A DNA stretch of 64,000 bases from Oricola thermophila (GCF_013358405.1 NZ_CP054836.1:3596001-3660000); one strand, 5' to 3'. Counted from the first letter of the stretch, positions 55,432 to 64,000 are shown. The notes: a model not told the origin generated them from the sequence alone. Program-made: numbers and translations.

Positions 55432-55525
55432 GGTGTCTCCCCGGAGGTCCGACACAACTTTAGCGATTCATGACGTCGCGCAAGACGTATTGGGTTCCAT
55501 TGGCGTTAACCTTTGGCCGTCTTCG

Positions 55526-56221
55526 TCACCGCGATTTTTCCTTGACGGCGTCGATCAGCCGGTAGGCGTCCTCGCTTGCCCATTCGGCCGGGCCGTTCAT
55601 GTTCGCGACGACGCAATTGTTCCCGTCGACAAGAACGGTGACCGGCAGGCCGAAGGCGAGGCCTTCCTTCTTCATGGTGTTGAACGCGCCGATGGAGGGA
55701 TCGTGGTAGAAGCCGAGATTGCGAATGCCGATCTCGTCAAAGAATGCGCGCGGCTTCTGGTCCGAACCGCCGTCGACGGAAACGGCAACGACCTCGAACC
55801 CGTCACCGCCCTTCTCGGCCTGCAGTCTGTCGAGTGCCGGCATCTCCGCGCGGCATGGTGCGCACCAGGTCGCCCAGAGATTGACCAGGCGCGGCTTGCC
55901 GCCGCTGTCGGCCAACGTTACCGAATTGCCGTCGCCGTCATTGAAGGACAGGTCCGACAGGTCCGCCGGCCGGTCGCGAACCGCCATGGCCGCGATCTCG
56001 CCGGTCAGCAGCGGCTTCAGTTCCTGTCCGAGAGAGGCGGCGGCCTCGCATTGCCCGCCCTGCGCCTGCGCGCCATTGCCAGAAAGCCCGCCGGTGGCGT
56101 ATATCCCGGCGGCGCCCGCCGCGGCTCCCAGTACCACCGCGACGGCAACGATCTTGCCGACGGAAAGGCCCCGAGCGGGGGGCTGGCCGTCCTGTTCTTT
56201 TTCCGGGGATTGTTCTTTCAT
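55526..56221 (-). CDS. tlpA: TlpA-type membrane-anchored thiol:disulfide reductase
   Basis: 231 residues. An N-terminal membrane anchor (about residues 20-45, [25 protein letters not shown]) is followed by a periplasmic thioredoxin fold with active-site WCAPC in [15 protein letters not shown]. Such proteins keep cytochrome-c heme-ligating cysteines or copper sites of cytochrome oxidase reduced. The ATG at 56221 (bases 56219-56221 on the minus strand) overlaps the argH start codon on the other strand, so regulatory sequences for each gene lie within the other. Confidence 0.9.
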   Translation of the reverse strand: MKEQSPEKEQDGQPPARGLSVGKIVAVAVVLGAAAGAAGIYATGGLSGNGAQAQGGQCEAAASLGQELKPLLTGEIAAMAVRDRPADLSDLSFNDGDGNSVTLADSGGKPRLVNLWATWCAPCRAEMPALDRLQAEKGGDGFEVVAVSVDGGSDQKPRAFFDEIGIRNLGFYHDPSIGAFNTMKKEGLAFGLPVTVLVDGNNCVVANMNGPAEWASEDAYRLIDAVKEKSR

Positions 56222-57632
56222 GTCCGACGATACCAAGGCACAAGGCTCCAATCAGATGTGGGGCGGGCGGTTCGCGACCGGTCCCGCGGCGATCATGGAG
56301 GAGATCAATGCCTCCATCGACTACGACCGCAAGCTCTATGCGCAGGACATCGAGGGATCGATCGCGCACGCCACCATGCTGGCCGATACTCACATAATTT
56401 CGGCAGAGGACCGCGACAAGATCGTTCACGGGCTGAACACGATCAGGTCAGAAATCGAACAGGGCGAGTTCGCCTTCTCCCGCAAGCTGGAGGACATTCA
56501 CATGAATGTCGAGGCCCGGCTTTCCGAGCTGATCGGTCCGGCAGCAGGGCGGCTGCATACGGCGCGCTCGCGCAACGACCAGGTGGCGCTCGACTTCCGC
56601 ATGTGGGTGCGCGCCGAGGCGGAGAAGACCGCCGCCGCCCTGAAGCGGCTGATCGAGGTCCTCCTTGCCCGCGCGGAGGAACACGCGAAAACCGTGATGC
56701 CGGGCTTCACCCATCTGCAGACCGCGCAGCCGGTCACTTTCGGCCATCATTGCATGGCCTATGTCGAGATGTTCGGACGCGACCTCTCGCGCATGCGCGA
56801 TTGCCTGGAGCGCATGGACGAGTGCCCGCTCGGCGCCGCGGCGCTCGCCGGCACGGGTTTCCCGATCGACCGGCACCAGACCGCGCAGGCGCTCGGTTTC
56901 TCCGGACCGACGCGCAACTCGATCGATACCGTGTCCGATCGCGACTTCGCGCTGGAATTCATGGCCGCCGCCTCGATCTGCGCCACGCACCTGTCGCGTA
57001 TGGCCGAGGAGATCGTCATCTGGTCGACGCCGCAATTCGGCTTCGTCACCCTGTCGGACGCCTTTTCCACCGGCTCGTCGATCATGCCGCAGAAGAAGAA
57101 CCCGGACGCGGCCGAGCTGGTCCGGGCCAAGACCGGGCGGATCAACGGCAACCTGGTCGCCTTGCTCACGGTGATGAAGGGCCTTCCGCTGGCCTATTCG
57201 AAGGACATGCAGGAGGACAAGGAGGCCGTGTTCGACGCCGCCGAGTCCCTGGAACTGGCGCTTGCGGCCATGACAGGCATGGTTGCCGACATGACCGTCA
57301 ACGCGCGGGCCATGAAGAAGGCGGCCGGTTCCGGCTACTCCACGGCGACCGATCTCGCCGACTGGCTGGTGCGCGAGCTGGGCATCCCGTTCCGCGAGGC
57401 GCACCATGTCACCGGGCGCGCGGTGGCGCTGGCCGAGGAGAAGGGCGTCGGGCTGGAGAAGCTGTCGCTGTCGGACCTGCAGTCCATCCATGACGGCATC
57501 ACCGAGGACGTGTTCTCCGTTCTGACCGTGGAGAAATCCGCCGCGAGCCGCAAGAGCTTCGGCGGCACGGCTCCGCAGGAAGTGCGCCGACAGGTCCGCT
57601 ACTGGAAGAAGAAACTGGCGAAACCCGCCTGA
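56220..57632 (+). CDS. argH: Argininosuccinate lyase
   Basis: 470 residues, fumarase/aspartase superfamily. Conserved stretches: [23 protein letters not shown] at the start, [31 protein letters not shown], and the signature [15 protein letters not shown]. It splits argininosuccinate to arginine and fumarate in arginine synthesis. ATG 56220 overlaps the divergent tlpA start in a CATG; an alternative ATG lies at 56256. It is followed by a small lipoprotein gene and lysA. Confidence 0.96.
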   Translation: MSDDTKAQGSNQMWGGRFATGPAAIMEEINASIDYDRKLYAQDIEGSIAHATMLADTHIISAEDRDKIVHGLNTIRSEIEQGEFAFSRKLEDIHMNVEARLSELIGPAAGRLHTARSRNDQVALDFRMWVRAEAEKTAAALKRLIEVLLARAEEHAKTVMPGFTHLQTAQPVTFGHHCMAYVEMFGRDLSRMRDCLERMDECPLGAAALAGTGFPIDRHQTAQALGFSGPTRNSIDTVSDRDFALEFMAAASICATHLSRMAEEIVIWSTPQFGFVTLSDAFSTGSSIMPQKKNPDAAELVRAKTGRINGNLVALLTVMKGLPLAYSKDMQEDKEAVFDAAESLELALAAMTGMVADMTVNARAMKKAAGSGYSTATDLADWLVRELGIPFREAHHVTGRAVALAEEKGVGLEKLSLSDLQSIHDGITEDVFSVLTVEKSAASRKSFGGTAPQEVRRQVRYWKKKLAKPA

Positions 57633-57720
57633 CGGCGGGCGGCGCAGGGTGTTCAAGCGCGTTTCCGCGCGCTAGGAGAATGACGACCGGCCGGGCCGGA
57701 GTAAGCGGAGCAGGTAGACG

Positions 57721-57894
57721 ATGGGCGCATTCACGATCCAGCGGATTCTTCTCGTTGCGGCACTTGCCGCAAGCCTTGCCGCCTGCGGGCGCGCGGGCGA
57801 ACCCGAATTGCCGCCGGCCTCCGCCGGGGCGGAGCAGCAGCAGGCGGATGCGCCGGCGGAAGACCGGCGGTTCATCCTCGACCCGCTGATCTGA
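57721..57894 (+). CDS. lptM: Small lipoprotein, LptM-like
   Basis: 57 residues. ATG 57721 opens a signal (IQRILLVAALAASLAAC) with lipobox LAAC (Cys 22). The mature part begins GRAGEPELPPA, like the CGxKGPL-x-xP pattern of LptM (YifL). The rest is Glu/Gln/Ala-rich and ends RFILDPLI. LptM helps the LptD/E lipopolysaccharide translocon mature by mimicking substrate. It lies between argH and lysA and is easily missed because it is short. Confidence 0.7.
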   Translation: MGAFTIQRILLVAALAASLAACGRAGEPELPPASAGAEQQQADAPAEDRRFILDPLI

Positions 57895-57916
57895 CGCGAT
57901 CCGGGCGAGGGATGAC

Positions 57917-59182
57917 GTGAACCATTTCGACTATCTCGACGGCATGCTCCATGCCGAGGACGTGCCCGTGGCGGAGATCGCTGCCAGTGTCGGCACCCCG
58001 TTCTACTGCTATTCCACGGCGACGCTCACCCGCCACTATCGCGTTTTCGCAGACGCGTTCGCCGATATCGATGCGCTGGTCTGCTACGCGATGAAGGCCA
58101 ACTCCAACCAGGCGGTGCTGAAGACGCTGGCCGAACTGGGATCCGGCGCCGATGTCGTCTCCGAGGGCGAGCTGCGTCGCGCGCTCGCCGCCGGAATCGC
58201 CCCGGAGAAGATCCTGTTCTCCGGCGTCGGCAAGACGGCCGGGGAAATGGATTTCGCGCTGTCCGCCGGTATCCATTGCTTCAATGTCGAGTCCGAACCG
58301 GAACTGGAATTGCTCTCGGCGCGCGCGGTCGCGTCAGGACGGACCGCGCCGGTGTCGCTGCGCATAAATCCGGATGTGGACGCAAAGACGCACCACAAGA
58401 TTTCCACGGGCAAGAAGGGTGACAAGTTCGGAATCTCCTGGCTCCGGGCGCGGGACGTGTATCGGCGTGCCGCCGAGCTGCCTGGCCTGCGCGTCGCCGG
58501 CATCGACATGCATATCGGCAGCCAGATCACCGAGTTGCAGCCCTTCGACGATGCCTTCCGCCTGCTCACCGAGCTGGTCGCGCAACTGCGCGCCGACGGA
58601 CATGCGATCGAACACGTCGATCTGGGCGGCGGTCTCGGAATTCCCTATCGCGACGACAATGCGCCGCCACCGCTGCCGGCGGATTACGGCGAGATCGTCA
58701 AGAAGCACATCCGCCCGCTCGGCGTCACCGCCGTGTTCGAGCCGGGCCGGATGATCGCCGGCAATGCGGGGATCCTCGTAACGTCCGTTCTCTATGTGAA
58801 AGAGACCGAGGAGAAATCCTTCGTCATCGTCGATGCGGCCATGAACGACCTGATCCGTCCGACCCTCTACGATGCCTGGCATTCGGTGCAGCCGGTGAGG
58901 CAACCGGTGACCGGCGGCGCACGGCTGACGGCGGATATCGTCGGGCCGGTGTGCGAATCCGGCGACTTCCTTGCGAGGGATCGCGAAATGCCGGCGGTCG
59001 AGGCAGGCGATCTGCTGGCTTTCGGCTCGGCCGGCGCCTATGGCGCGGTTCAGGCCGGTACCTACAATTCGCGGCTCCTGGTGCCGGAGGTTATCGTCAA
59101 CGGGGACCGGTTTCACGTCTGTCGTCCGCGTCCGAGCTACGAGGACCTGATCGGTCTCGACAGCGTGCCGGACTGGTTCTGA
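57917..59182 (+). CDS. lysA: Diaminopimelate decarboxylase
   Basis: 421 residues from GTG 57917. PLP-binding lysine K60 sits in CYAMKANSN; DMHIGSQITEL, the glycine loop HVDLGGGLGIPY, and the GPVCESGDFL motif with the catalytic cysteine follow. It converts meso-diaminopimelate to lysine in the last step of lysine biosynthesis. It lies 22 bases after the lipoprotein gene, so an argH-lptM-lysA transcript is likely. A T-run at 59231-59239 may help to end it. Confidence 0.96.
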   Translation: MNHFDYLDGMLHAEDVPVAEIAASVGTPFYCYSTATLTRHYRVFADAFADIDALVCYAMKANSNQAVLKTLAELGSGADVVSEGELRRALAAGIAPEKILFSGVGKTAGEMDFALSAGIHCFNVESEPELELLSARAVASGRTAPVSLRINPDVDAKTHHKISTGKKGDKFGISWLRARDVYRRAAELPGLRVAGIDMHIGSQITELQPFDDAFRLLTELVAQLRADGHAIEHVDLGGGLGIPYRDDNAPPPLPADYGEIVKKHIRPLGVTAVFEPGRMIAGNAGILVTSVLYVKETEEKSFVIVDAAMNDLIRPTLYDAWHSVQPVRQPVTGGARLTADIVGPVCESGDFLARDREMPAVEAGDLLAFGSAGAYGAVQAGTYNSRLLVPEVIVNGDRFHVCRPRPSYEDLIGLDSVPDWF

Positions 59183-59295
59183 GGCGCGCCGCGCGTCGCC
59201 CATTACGAATCCGTGAACGGTTTCCGGCGCTTTTTTTTTCGCCTCGCCTTTGCCATGAAGAGTGCTACCTTCAGGGGAAGGAGGCCGGAAGGCGC

Positions 59296-61848
59296 ATGGC
59301 AGTCGAAAACCAGCATACCGCCGATCCCCGGGCGTTGTCACGCAGGCTGCGCTATGCCCGCGCGGCAACCTATGCGGCCATTCTCTCCGAGCGCCTGCTG
59401 CCGCGCCTTCTCCCTCTGCTCCTGGTGCTCGCCCTTTTCGCGATCCTGTCCTGGTTCGGCCTGTTCCGCGTGGTCGGCGACGCGGTCCGCATCGTGCTTG
59501 TCGTGCTTTTCGGTCTCGTTGCGCTGGCCAGCCTGTGGCCCCTGCGCGGGCTGCGCCTGCCCGAGGCGCATGACGTCGACCGACGGCTCGAACGTGAGAA
59601 CGCGCTTTCTCATGCTCCCATCACGACGCAGGAGGACAGGCTTGCCGCAGGTGCGGATGACGGCTTCGCCGCGGCCTTGTGGCGCGCCCACCAGCGGCGC
59701 ATGGCTGAGCGTGTGGACGGTGTTCATGGCGCCCAGGCGAAGACCGGTATCCCGGCCCGTGATCCCCACGCCATGCGCGCAGCCGTGGCACTTGTCGCCG
59801 TCATCGCCTTCGCGTGGTCGCATGGCACGGCCGGCGGCAGGTTGACCGACGCTTTCCACAGCCACCATGTCGCCGAGACGGTTCCGGTGCGTATCGACGC
59901 TTGGATCACCCCGCCTGCCTATACCGGCATGGCGCCGATCTTCCTGACATCGGAACAGAATGCCGAGAGGGGCGATTTTACCGTGCCGGAAGGCTCTGTC
60001 GCGGTGGTGCGCATAGCGGGAGGATCGGGTAGCGAGAGCGTTACCTGGCCGGAACCGCAGGCGGCACTCGGGATCGCGGATGAGGACGGCAATGCGCAGA
60101 CGGCTGCGTCCCGTCGCTACGAGGTGACGCTTGAGGGATCAGGCCGGCTGTCTGTCTTCGCAGGCCCGGAAGAGACGTTGCGCGACTGGTCGCTTTCCGT
60201 GATGCCGGACGCGGCGCCTACCATCGCATGGCTGGCAGAGCCGGTGCGCGCGGCGAACGGCGCAATGACCTTGCAATACCGCACGCTGGACGATTACCGG
60301 GTGGCCAGGGCGCGCGGGATCATCGCGCTGGCCGAAACTCGGGAAGACGACGCGCGTCCACTTTACGACGCTCCGGAGCTGCCATTGTCCCTGCCTCGAC
60401 GCTCTTCGCGTGACGGCGCGGCGAAGACCGTGCGCGATCTTGCCGAGCATCCCTGGGCCGGTGCGCGTGTGACTGTGATCCTGGAGGCGGAGGACGATCG
60501 CGGCCAGATCGGGCGCAGCGAGGCGAAGACATTCGTCCTGCCGGGGCGGCCTTTCGCGAATCCGCTTGCCCGGGCGATCATCGAGCAACGTCGCAATCTC
60601 GCGCTCGACGCAGATGCCGTGCCGGACATAGTCGACGTGCTCGACGTATTCACGCTCTATCCGGAGGAGACGATCGACAATGCCGGCCACTTTCTCGGGC
60701 TCGTCACGACGCGGTCGCGCCTGATCGAGGCAGAAGGTGACGAGGAGGCCCTGCGCGATGTCGTCGATCAGATGTGGGAGCTGGCACGGGGCATCGAGGA
60801 CGGCAACCTGTCGGAAGCCGAGAAGCGCTTGCAGGCAGCGCAGCAGGCGCTGAAGGAGGCGCTCGAGAACGGCGCGTCCGACGAAGAGATCGAGCAGCTG
60901 ATGGCCGAATTGCGCGAGGCAATGCAGGAATATCTGAGCGAGATGGCCCGTCAGATGCAGAACAATCCCGATCTCGCGGAGCAGTTGCCTTCGGACAACA
61001 TGCAGGAAATGGACATGCAGAGCCTGCAGGAGATGCTCGACAAGATCGAGGAACTGGCCAAGTCGGGCGCGCGCGAGCAGGCGCAGGAACTGCTCAGCCA
61101 GTTGCAGGACATGATGAACAACCTTCAGATGGGCCAGCACCGGATGCAGCAGGGCGACCGCCAGAGTCAGGCCCAGCAGCAAATGAACGAACTCGGCGAG
61201 ATCCTGCGACAGCAGCAAGAGCTGATGAACGAGACCTACCGCCAGAACCGCCGTGGTGGCGAACAGCAGGGCAATCAACCCGGCGAGCAACAGGGCGAGG
61301 GGCAGCAGGGACAGCAGGGCGAACCGGGACAGCAGGGCCAGATGGGCGAGAACGGCACTGGCAACGGTCTGGAAGGTCTCGCGCCGGGCCAGCAGGCGCT
61401 GCGCGACAGGCTGGAGCAGTTCATGGACGGACTGCGCGGGATGGGAATCAATCCCGGCGAGGAGTTTGGCGAGGCCGGGCGCGCGATGGGCGATGCGGGG
61501 CAGGCGCTCCAGCAGGGCGAGGGCGAGCAGGCATTTTCCGAGCAGGGCCGGGCAATGGATGCGCTGCGTCGCGGTGCCGATTCGATGATGCAGCAAATGC
61601 AGCAGGCCATGGATGGTGGCACGGGGGCCAGTGAGCCCGGCGGAAACCGGAACGCGCTCGACCGCGATCCACTCGGCCGTCCGCAACGTTCCGCGGGCCC
61701 CGATTTCGGCGAGACGGTGGAAATTCCCGACGAGATCGATGTCCGCCGCGCGCGCGAGATACTGGAGGCGATCCGCCGCAGGCTCGGCAACGCGCTCTCG
61801 CCGCAGCTGGAAAAGGAATATCTGGAAAGGCTGCTGGACCTGAACTGA
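59296..61848 (+). CDS. TIGR02302/DUF4175 family membrane protein
   Basis: 850 residues. Two or three N-terminal membrane segments (LLPLLLVLALFAILSWFGLF, VVLFGLVALASLWPL, then VALVAVIAFAWSH near residue 160) precede a large periplasmic region. The region after about residue 480 is strongly helical, and 560-720 is extraordinarily rich in Gln, Glu, Met and Gly (QEMLDKIEELAKSGAREQ, then QQGNQPGEQQGEGQQGQQGE). DUF4175 proteins are alphaproteobacterial and of unknown function. The low-complexity part suggests extended coiled-coil or flexible architecture. ATG 59296 has GGAAGG just upstream. Confidence 0.88.
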   Translation: MAVENQHTADPRALSRRLRYARAATYAAILSERLLPRLLPLLLVLALFAILSWFGLFRVVGDAVRIVLVVLFGLVALASLWPLRGLRLPEAHDVDRRLERENALSHAPITTQEDRLAAGADDGFAAALWRAHQRRMAERVDGVHGAQAKTGIPARDPHAMRAAVALVAVIAFAWSHGTAGGRLTDAFHSHHVAETVPVRIDAWITPPAYTGMAPIFLTSEQNAERGDFTVPEGSVAVVRIAGGSGSESVTWPEPQAALGIADEDGNAQTAASRRYEVTLEGSGRLSVFAGPEETLRDWSLSVMPDAAPTIAWLAEPVRAANGAMTLQYRTLDDYRVARARGIIALAETREDDARPLYDAPELPLSLPRRSSRDGAAKTVRDLAEHPWAGARVTVILEAEDDRGQIGRSEAKTFVLPGRPFANPLARAIIEQRRNLALDADAVPDIVDVLDVFTLYPEETIDNAGHFLGLVTTRSRLIEAEGDEEALRDVVDQMWELARGIEDGNLSEAEKRLQAAQQALKEALENGASDEEIEQLMAELREAMQEYLSEMARQMQNNPDLAEQLPSDNMQEMDMQSLQEMLDKIEELAKSGAREQAQELLSQLQDMMNNLQMGQHRMQQGDRQSQAQQQMNELGEILRQQQELMNETYRQNRRGGEQQGNQPGEQQGEGQQGQQGEPGQQGQMGENGTGNGLEGLAPGQQALRDRLEQFMDGLRGMGINPGEEFGEAGRAMGDAGQALQQGEGEQAFSEQGRAMDALRRGADSMMQQMQQAMDGGTGASEPGGNRNALDRDPLGRPQRSAGPDFGETVEIPDEIDVRRAREILEAIRRRLGNALSPQLEKEYLERLLDLN

Positions 61849-62220
61849 TCAGGCCTGTCCGGTCAGCGCCCTCGCAACGGCAGTGCGGATATCGGCCAGG
61901 GTGAAGGGCTTCTGGACGACGTCGACAACGATCTTTTCCACGTCGCGGGCCCGCTCGCGCTGCTCCGCATAGCCGGTCATCAGCAGTATCCTCTGGTCGG
62001 GAAAGTCCTTGGCGATTTCCCTCGCCATGGAAATCCCGTCCATGGTCGGCATGCGGATGTCCGACAGGACGAGGTCGTAGCCGCCCCGCTTCTCGATCAC
62101 CTTTTCCAGCCCGATATCGCCGTCATCGGCCTGCTCGACGGAGTGACCGTCGATCTGCAATGCGCGCGCGGTGAATGTGCGGACGGAATCGTCGTCCTCC
62201 ACGATCAGTATCCTGGCCAT
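61849..62220 (-). CDS. cpdR: CpdR-like single-domain response regulator
   Basis: 123 residues, receiver domain only. Acidic pocket EDDD at 8-11, phospho-acceptor D54 in LVLSDIRMPTMDG, T82 and K104 in VVQKPF complete the active site. CpdR in its unphosphorylated form directs ClpXP to degrade cell-cycle proteins, including PdeA. I chose ATG 62220, overlapping the hpt stop by one base. The stop abuts that of the DUF4175 gene (palindromic TGATCA). The CpdR name rests on sequence likeness and the hpt neighbour. Confidence 0.8.
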   Translation of the reverse strand: MARILIVEDDDSVRTFTARALQIDGHSVEQADDGDIGLEKVIEKRGGYDLVLSDIRMPTMDGISMAREIAKDFPDQRILLMTGYAEQRERARDVEKIVVDVVQKPFTLADIRTAVARALTGQA

Positions 62221-62768
62221 CAAGCGTCTCCGGCGACTATGCCGACGAAGGGAAGTTCACGGAAGGCGTGGCCGACATCCATGCCGTAGCCGACCACGAA
62301 ATGGTCCGGGCATTCGAAACCCGTGAAATCCGCCTGCAGCGGCGTGTCCGCCTGGCGGCGCATGGACTTGTCGAGCAGGACGCAGACGCCGACGCTTCGC
62401 GCGCCGCGTTCCAGCATCAGGTCGCGGGCGAAGGTGAGGGTGCGGCCGGATTCGAGAATGTCGTCGACGAGGAGAACGTCACGGCCGGCCACGTCGGAAT
62501 CCACGTCGCGCAGTATCTTCACCGCGCCGGGCTCGGTGCCCGCGCCGTAGGTGGAGAGCATGATGAACTCGACATCCGGTTCCAGCCCGGCGTCGTGCAT
62601 GGCGCGCACGAGATCGGCGGAAAAGATGAAGGAACCCTTGAGCACGGAAATCACCAGCAGGTCGGTGTAATCGCGCGCCGCGATTTCCTTTGCCAGTTCA
62701 AGATTGCGCGCAGCGATGGTGGAGGCGGAATAGAGAACCTCTAACCGCTTGCCCCTTACGACCGGCAT
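62220..62768 (-). CDS. hpt: Hypoxanthine phosphoribosyltransferase
   Basis: 182 residues. The PRPP-binding motif is VLLVDDILESGRTL; the N-terminal part YTDLLVISVLKGSFIFSADLVRAM and the C-terminal PDHFVVGYGMDVGHAFRELPFVG are typical. It salvages hypoxanthine (and usually guanine) to IMP/GMP with PRPP. It is four bases downstream of the DUF3426-like gene and overlaps cpdR, so all three form one transcript on the minus strand. Confidence 0.95.
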   Translation of the reverse strand: MPVVRGKRLEVLYSASTIAARNLELAKEIAARDYTDLLVISVLKGSFIFSADLVRAMHDAGLEPDVEFIMLSTYGAGTEPGAVKILRDVDSDVAGRDVLLVDDILESGRTLTFARDLMLERGARSVGVCVLLDKSMRRQADTPLQADFTGFECPDHFVVGYGMDVGHAFRELPFVGIVAGDA

Positions 62769-62772
62769 GATG

Positions 62773-63426
62773 TCATACTCCGCTGTTGTCGAATGTCAGC
62801 CGAGGAGATTCGGCATATCCCGGTTTCTTGGGCATCCTGACGGTAAAGGCAAGGCTCTTGCCCGGTTCGAGCGTCTCGCCGCGCGGGACGCGGTAGACGA
62901 GCGTGCGGCCTTCGCCACCGGGCGCGAAGGAAAGCAGCACGTCGGGGACGCGGGCGACGTCGGTCGAGCCGTTGCGAATGGTGGCGCTGACGGTAACGAC
63001 GTCGGCCGTGAGGCCTGTCGCCGGTTCGGGCGGTGCCGGCGTCAGTTCCAGGGCCAGTGGATTTCCTTCCTGCGCCGCGGGCAGGGCGTGGAACAGTACG
63101 TGGCCGCCGGAGATGTAGAAGGCGAAGAAGGCGGAGAACAAGACGGACAGCGCATAGAGGATCTGGGCCTTCCGGCTGGGCGCGGCGTCCTTTTCCCCGG
63201 ATTTGAGGATGCCGATCTGGTCGTCGTCCCCGTCCTTTTCTGGCGCAGCGGCTTTCTCCGCCGCCTTCTGCCGCGCGACCGCGATGCCGGGCGCGGCGAC
63301 GGATTTCGGCTTCGGTGCCGGCTTGCGCTGGTTGGCGGATGAAGCCGCCAGCGCGGCGCGCATCGGGTGCTTGCCGTCGTCGCGATGAATCGTCTCGAAT
63401 TCCGCGTCTATGATGTCTTTCGCCAC
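62773..63426 (-). CDS. Single-pass membrane protein, DUF3426-like, without zinc ribbon
   Basis: 217 residues from GTG 63426, which follows AGGAG by nine bases. The N-terminal 80 residues are charged, proline/alanine-rich and probably disordered. One membrane segment (ILYALSVLFSAFFAFYISGG, about 88-107) follows, then an extracytoplasmic beta-sandwich-like region (LTADVVTVSATIRNGSTDVARVP, then LEPGKSLAFTVRMPKKPGYAE). Related genes next to ftsE in Rhizobiales usually begin with an MJ0042-type zinc ribbon, absent here. It is divergent from ftsE. Confidence 0.78.
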   Translation of the reverse strand: MAKDIIDAEFETIHRDDGKHPMRAALAASSANQRKPAPKPKSVAAPGIAVARQKAAEKAAAPEKDGDDDQIGILKSGEKDAAPSRKAQILYALSVLFSAFFAFYISGGHVLFHALPAAQEGNPLALELTPAPPEPATGLTADVVTVSATIRNGSTDVARVPDVLLSFAPGGEGRTLVYRVPRGETLEPGKSLAFTVRMPKKPGYAESPRLTFDNSGV

Positions 63427-63584
63427 GATTGCGCTCCTCTCAACGCGGAACCGCCATGTTTCCGGTCTACGCCGGTTTCGTTAATCGAAGGTTTCGGCGG
63501 CCTCCGGGGCGCTCTGTCCGGTTCCATTTGCTTCCTGACTGCTCTAATCCTTCACGCGGGCGTTTCACGATTCGGACGGAACGA

Positions 63585-64000
63585 TTGATCAGATTCGAGA
63601 ATGTCGGACTGCGTTACGGGATGGGACCGGAGGTCCTGCGCGATGTCTCGTTCCACATTCCCAGGCAGTCGTTCCAGTTCCTGACCGGGCCGTCCGGCGC
63701 GGGCAAGACGACGCTGTTGCGCCTGCTGTTCATGTCGCTCAGGCCGACACGAGGGCTGATCAGCGTGTTCGGCAAGGACATCGCGACCATCGACGCCGGA
63801 GAATTGCCGCAACTGAGACGGCGGATCGGAATCGTATTCCAGGATTTCCGGCTGCTCGATCACATGACGGTTTACGAGAATGTCGGGCTGCCACTGCGCG
63901 TGCGCGGCAAGGAGGAATCGACCTACCAGCGCGATGTGCTCGACCTGCTCAAGTGGGTCGGCCTGGGCGAGCGCGTGCACGCGCTGCCGCCCGTGCTGTC
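63585..64000 (+). CDS. ftsE: Cell-division ATP-binding protein FtsE, 3' truncated by window
   Basis: 138 codons visible. TTG 63585 (MIRFENVGLRYG) is the start; GGACGGAA lies just upstream. Walker A is GPSGAGKTT near residue 37, followed by IGIVFQDFRLLDHMTVYENVGLPL, the FtsE Q-loop region. FtsE pairs with the membrane protein FtsX to control peptidoglycan hydrolases at the septum. The rest of the gene and presumably ftsX lie to the right of the window. Confidence 0.94.
   Translation, partial: MIRFENVGLRYGMGPEVLRDVSFHIPRQSFQFLTGPSGAGKTTLLRLLFMSLRPTRGLISVFGKDIATIDAGELPQLRRRIGIVFQDFRLLDHMTVYENVGLPLRVRGKEESTYQRDVLDLLKWVGLGERVHALPPVL

Noticed and set aside
55007..55525. Chromosomal replication origin in the repeat-bearing gap
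   Set aside because: A CtrA box and repeats are suggestive of Caulobacter-type origins, but no DnaA-box cluster of the TTATCCACA type is present and the neighbouring genes are not those known beside alphaproteobacterial origins.
59231..59239. Nine-T run after lysA as an intrinsic terminator
   Set aside because: The only pairing upstream (GCGCCG with CGGCGC) has a loop of about 35 bases, so a compact terminator hairpin is not convincing.

Overview
This is a high-GC, gene-dense chromosomal segment of an alphaproteobacterium, most probably a member of the Hyphomicrobiales (Rhizobiales). The case rests on gene content and order: an anaplerotic pyruvate carboxylase whose residue numbering matches the Rhizobium etli enzyme, a 1604-residue NAD-glutamate dehydrogenase, the blocks rpoH-carD-fdxA and tlpA/argH-lptM-lysA-DUF4175-cpdR-hpt-ftsE, a PhaR-controlled polyhydroxybutyrate locus, and alphaproteobacterial LexA- and CtrA-type DNA sites. 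Species assignment was not attempted. I saw no tRNA, rRNA, insertion sequence, prophage or CRISPR array.

Left part (1-8.6 kb): the end of a UgpC/MalK-type ABC ATPase, a fumarylacetoacetate-hydrolase-family enzyme, a complete TRAP transporter, a MarR regulator, a feruloyl-CoA-synthase-like ligase and an acyl-CoA dehydrogenase. Together they look like an uptake and activation locus for plant phenylpropanoid acids. 8.6-20 kb: pyruvate carboxylase, an MFS permease, a divergent LysR/epimerase pair, an exported M15 peptidase, acetyl-CoA synthetase, a tiny transcript unit with a perfect anti-Shine-Dalgarno complement, and an orphan TadG-like von Willebrand protein.

20-36 kb: DUF1674 protein, HtpX, RsmB, heparinase-like protein, PurH, a UMF1-type MFS permease, NAD-GDH, a small membrane protein overlapping a pyridoxal kinase, carbonic anhydrase and small membrane or heme-binding-like proteins. 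36-46 kb: phaR / phaA-phaB, an ABC-F ATPase, thiamine pyrophosphokinase, and divergently a TPP riboswitch in front of thiBPQ, so thiamine import and phosphorylation sit back to back.

46-64 kb: an M48 lipoprotein protease, RpoH, CarD, 7Fe ferredoxin, GH1 beta-glucosidase, S4 protein and a Suv3-like helicase. The helicase is preceded by a 597-bp gap containing two 73-bp direct repeats, each with an exact GAAC-N7-GAAC LexA-type box, and a perfect TTAA-N7-TTAA CtrA-type box. Then come tlpA and argH, whose start codons overlap head to head, a short lipoprotein gene, lysA, a large DUF4175 membrane protein, the cpdR-hpt operon and the start of ftsE, which runs off the window.

The items most worth following up are the SOS-like duplicated control region (55.0-55.5 kb), the self-contained small transcript after acs (18.4-18.6 kb), the palindromic control element before carD (49.56 kb), and the phenylpropanoid locus that lacks its side-chain-cleaving enzyme. 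Many starts here are GTG or TTG, and several genes carry a decoy ATG too close to the ribosome-binding site. No wholly new multi-gene system could be demonstrated from sequence alone.
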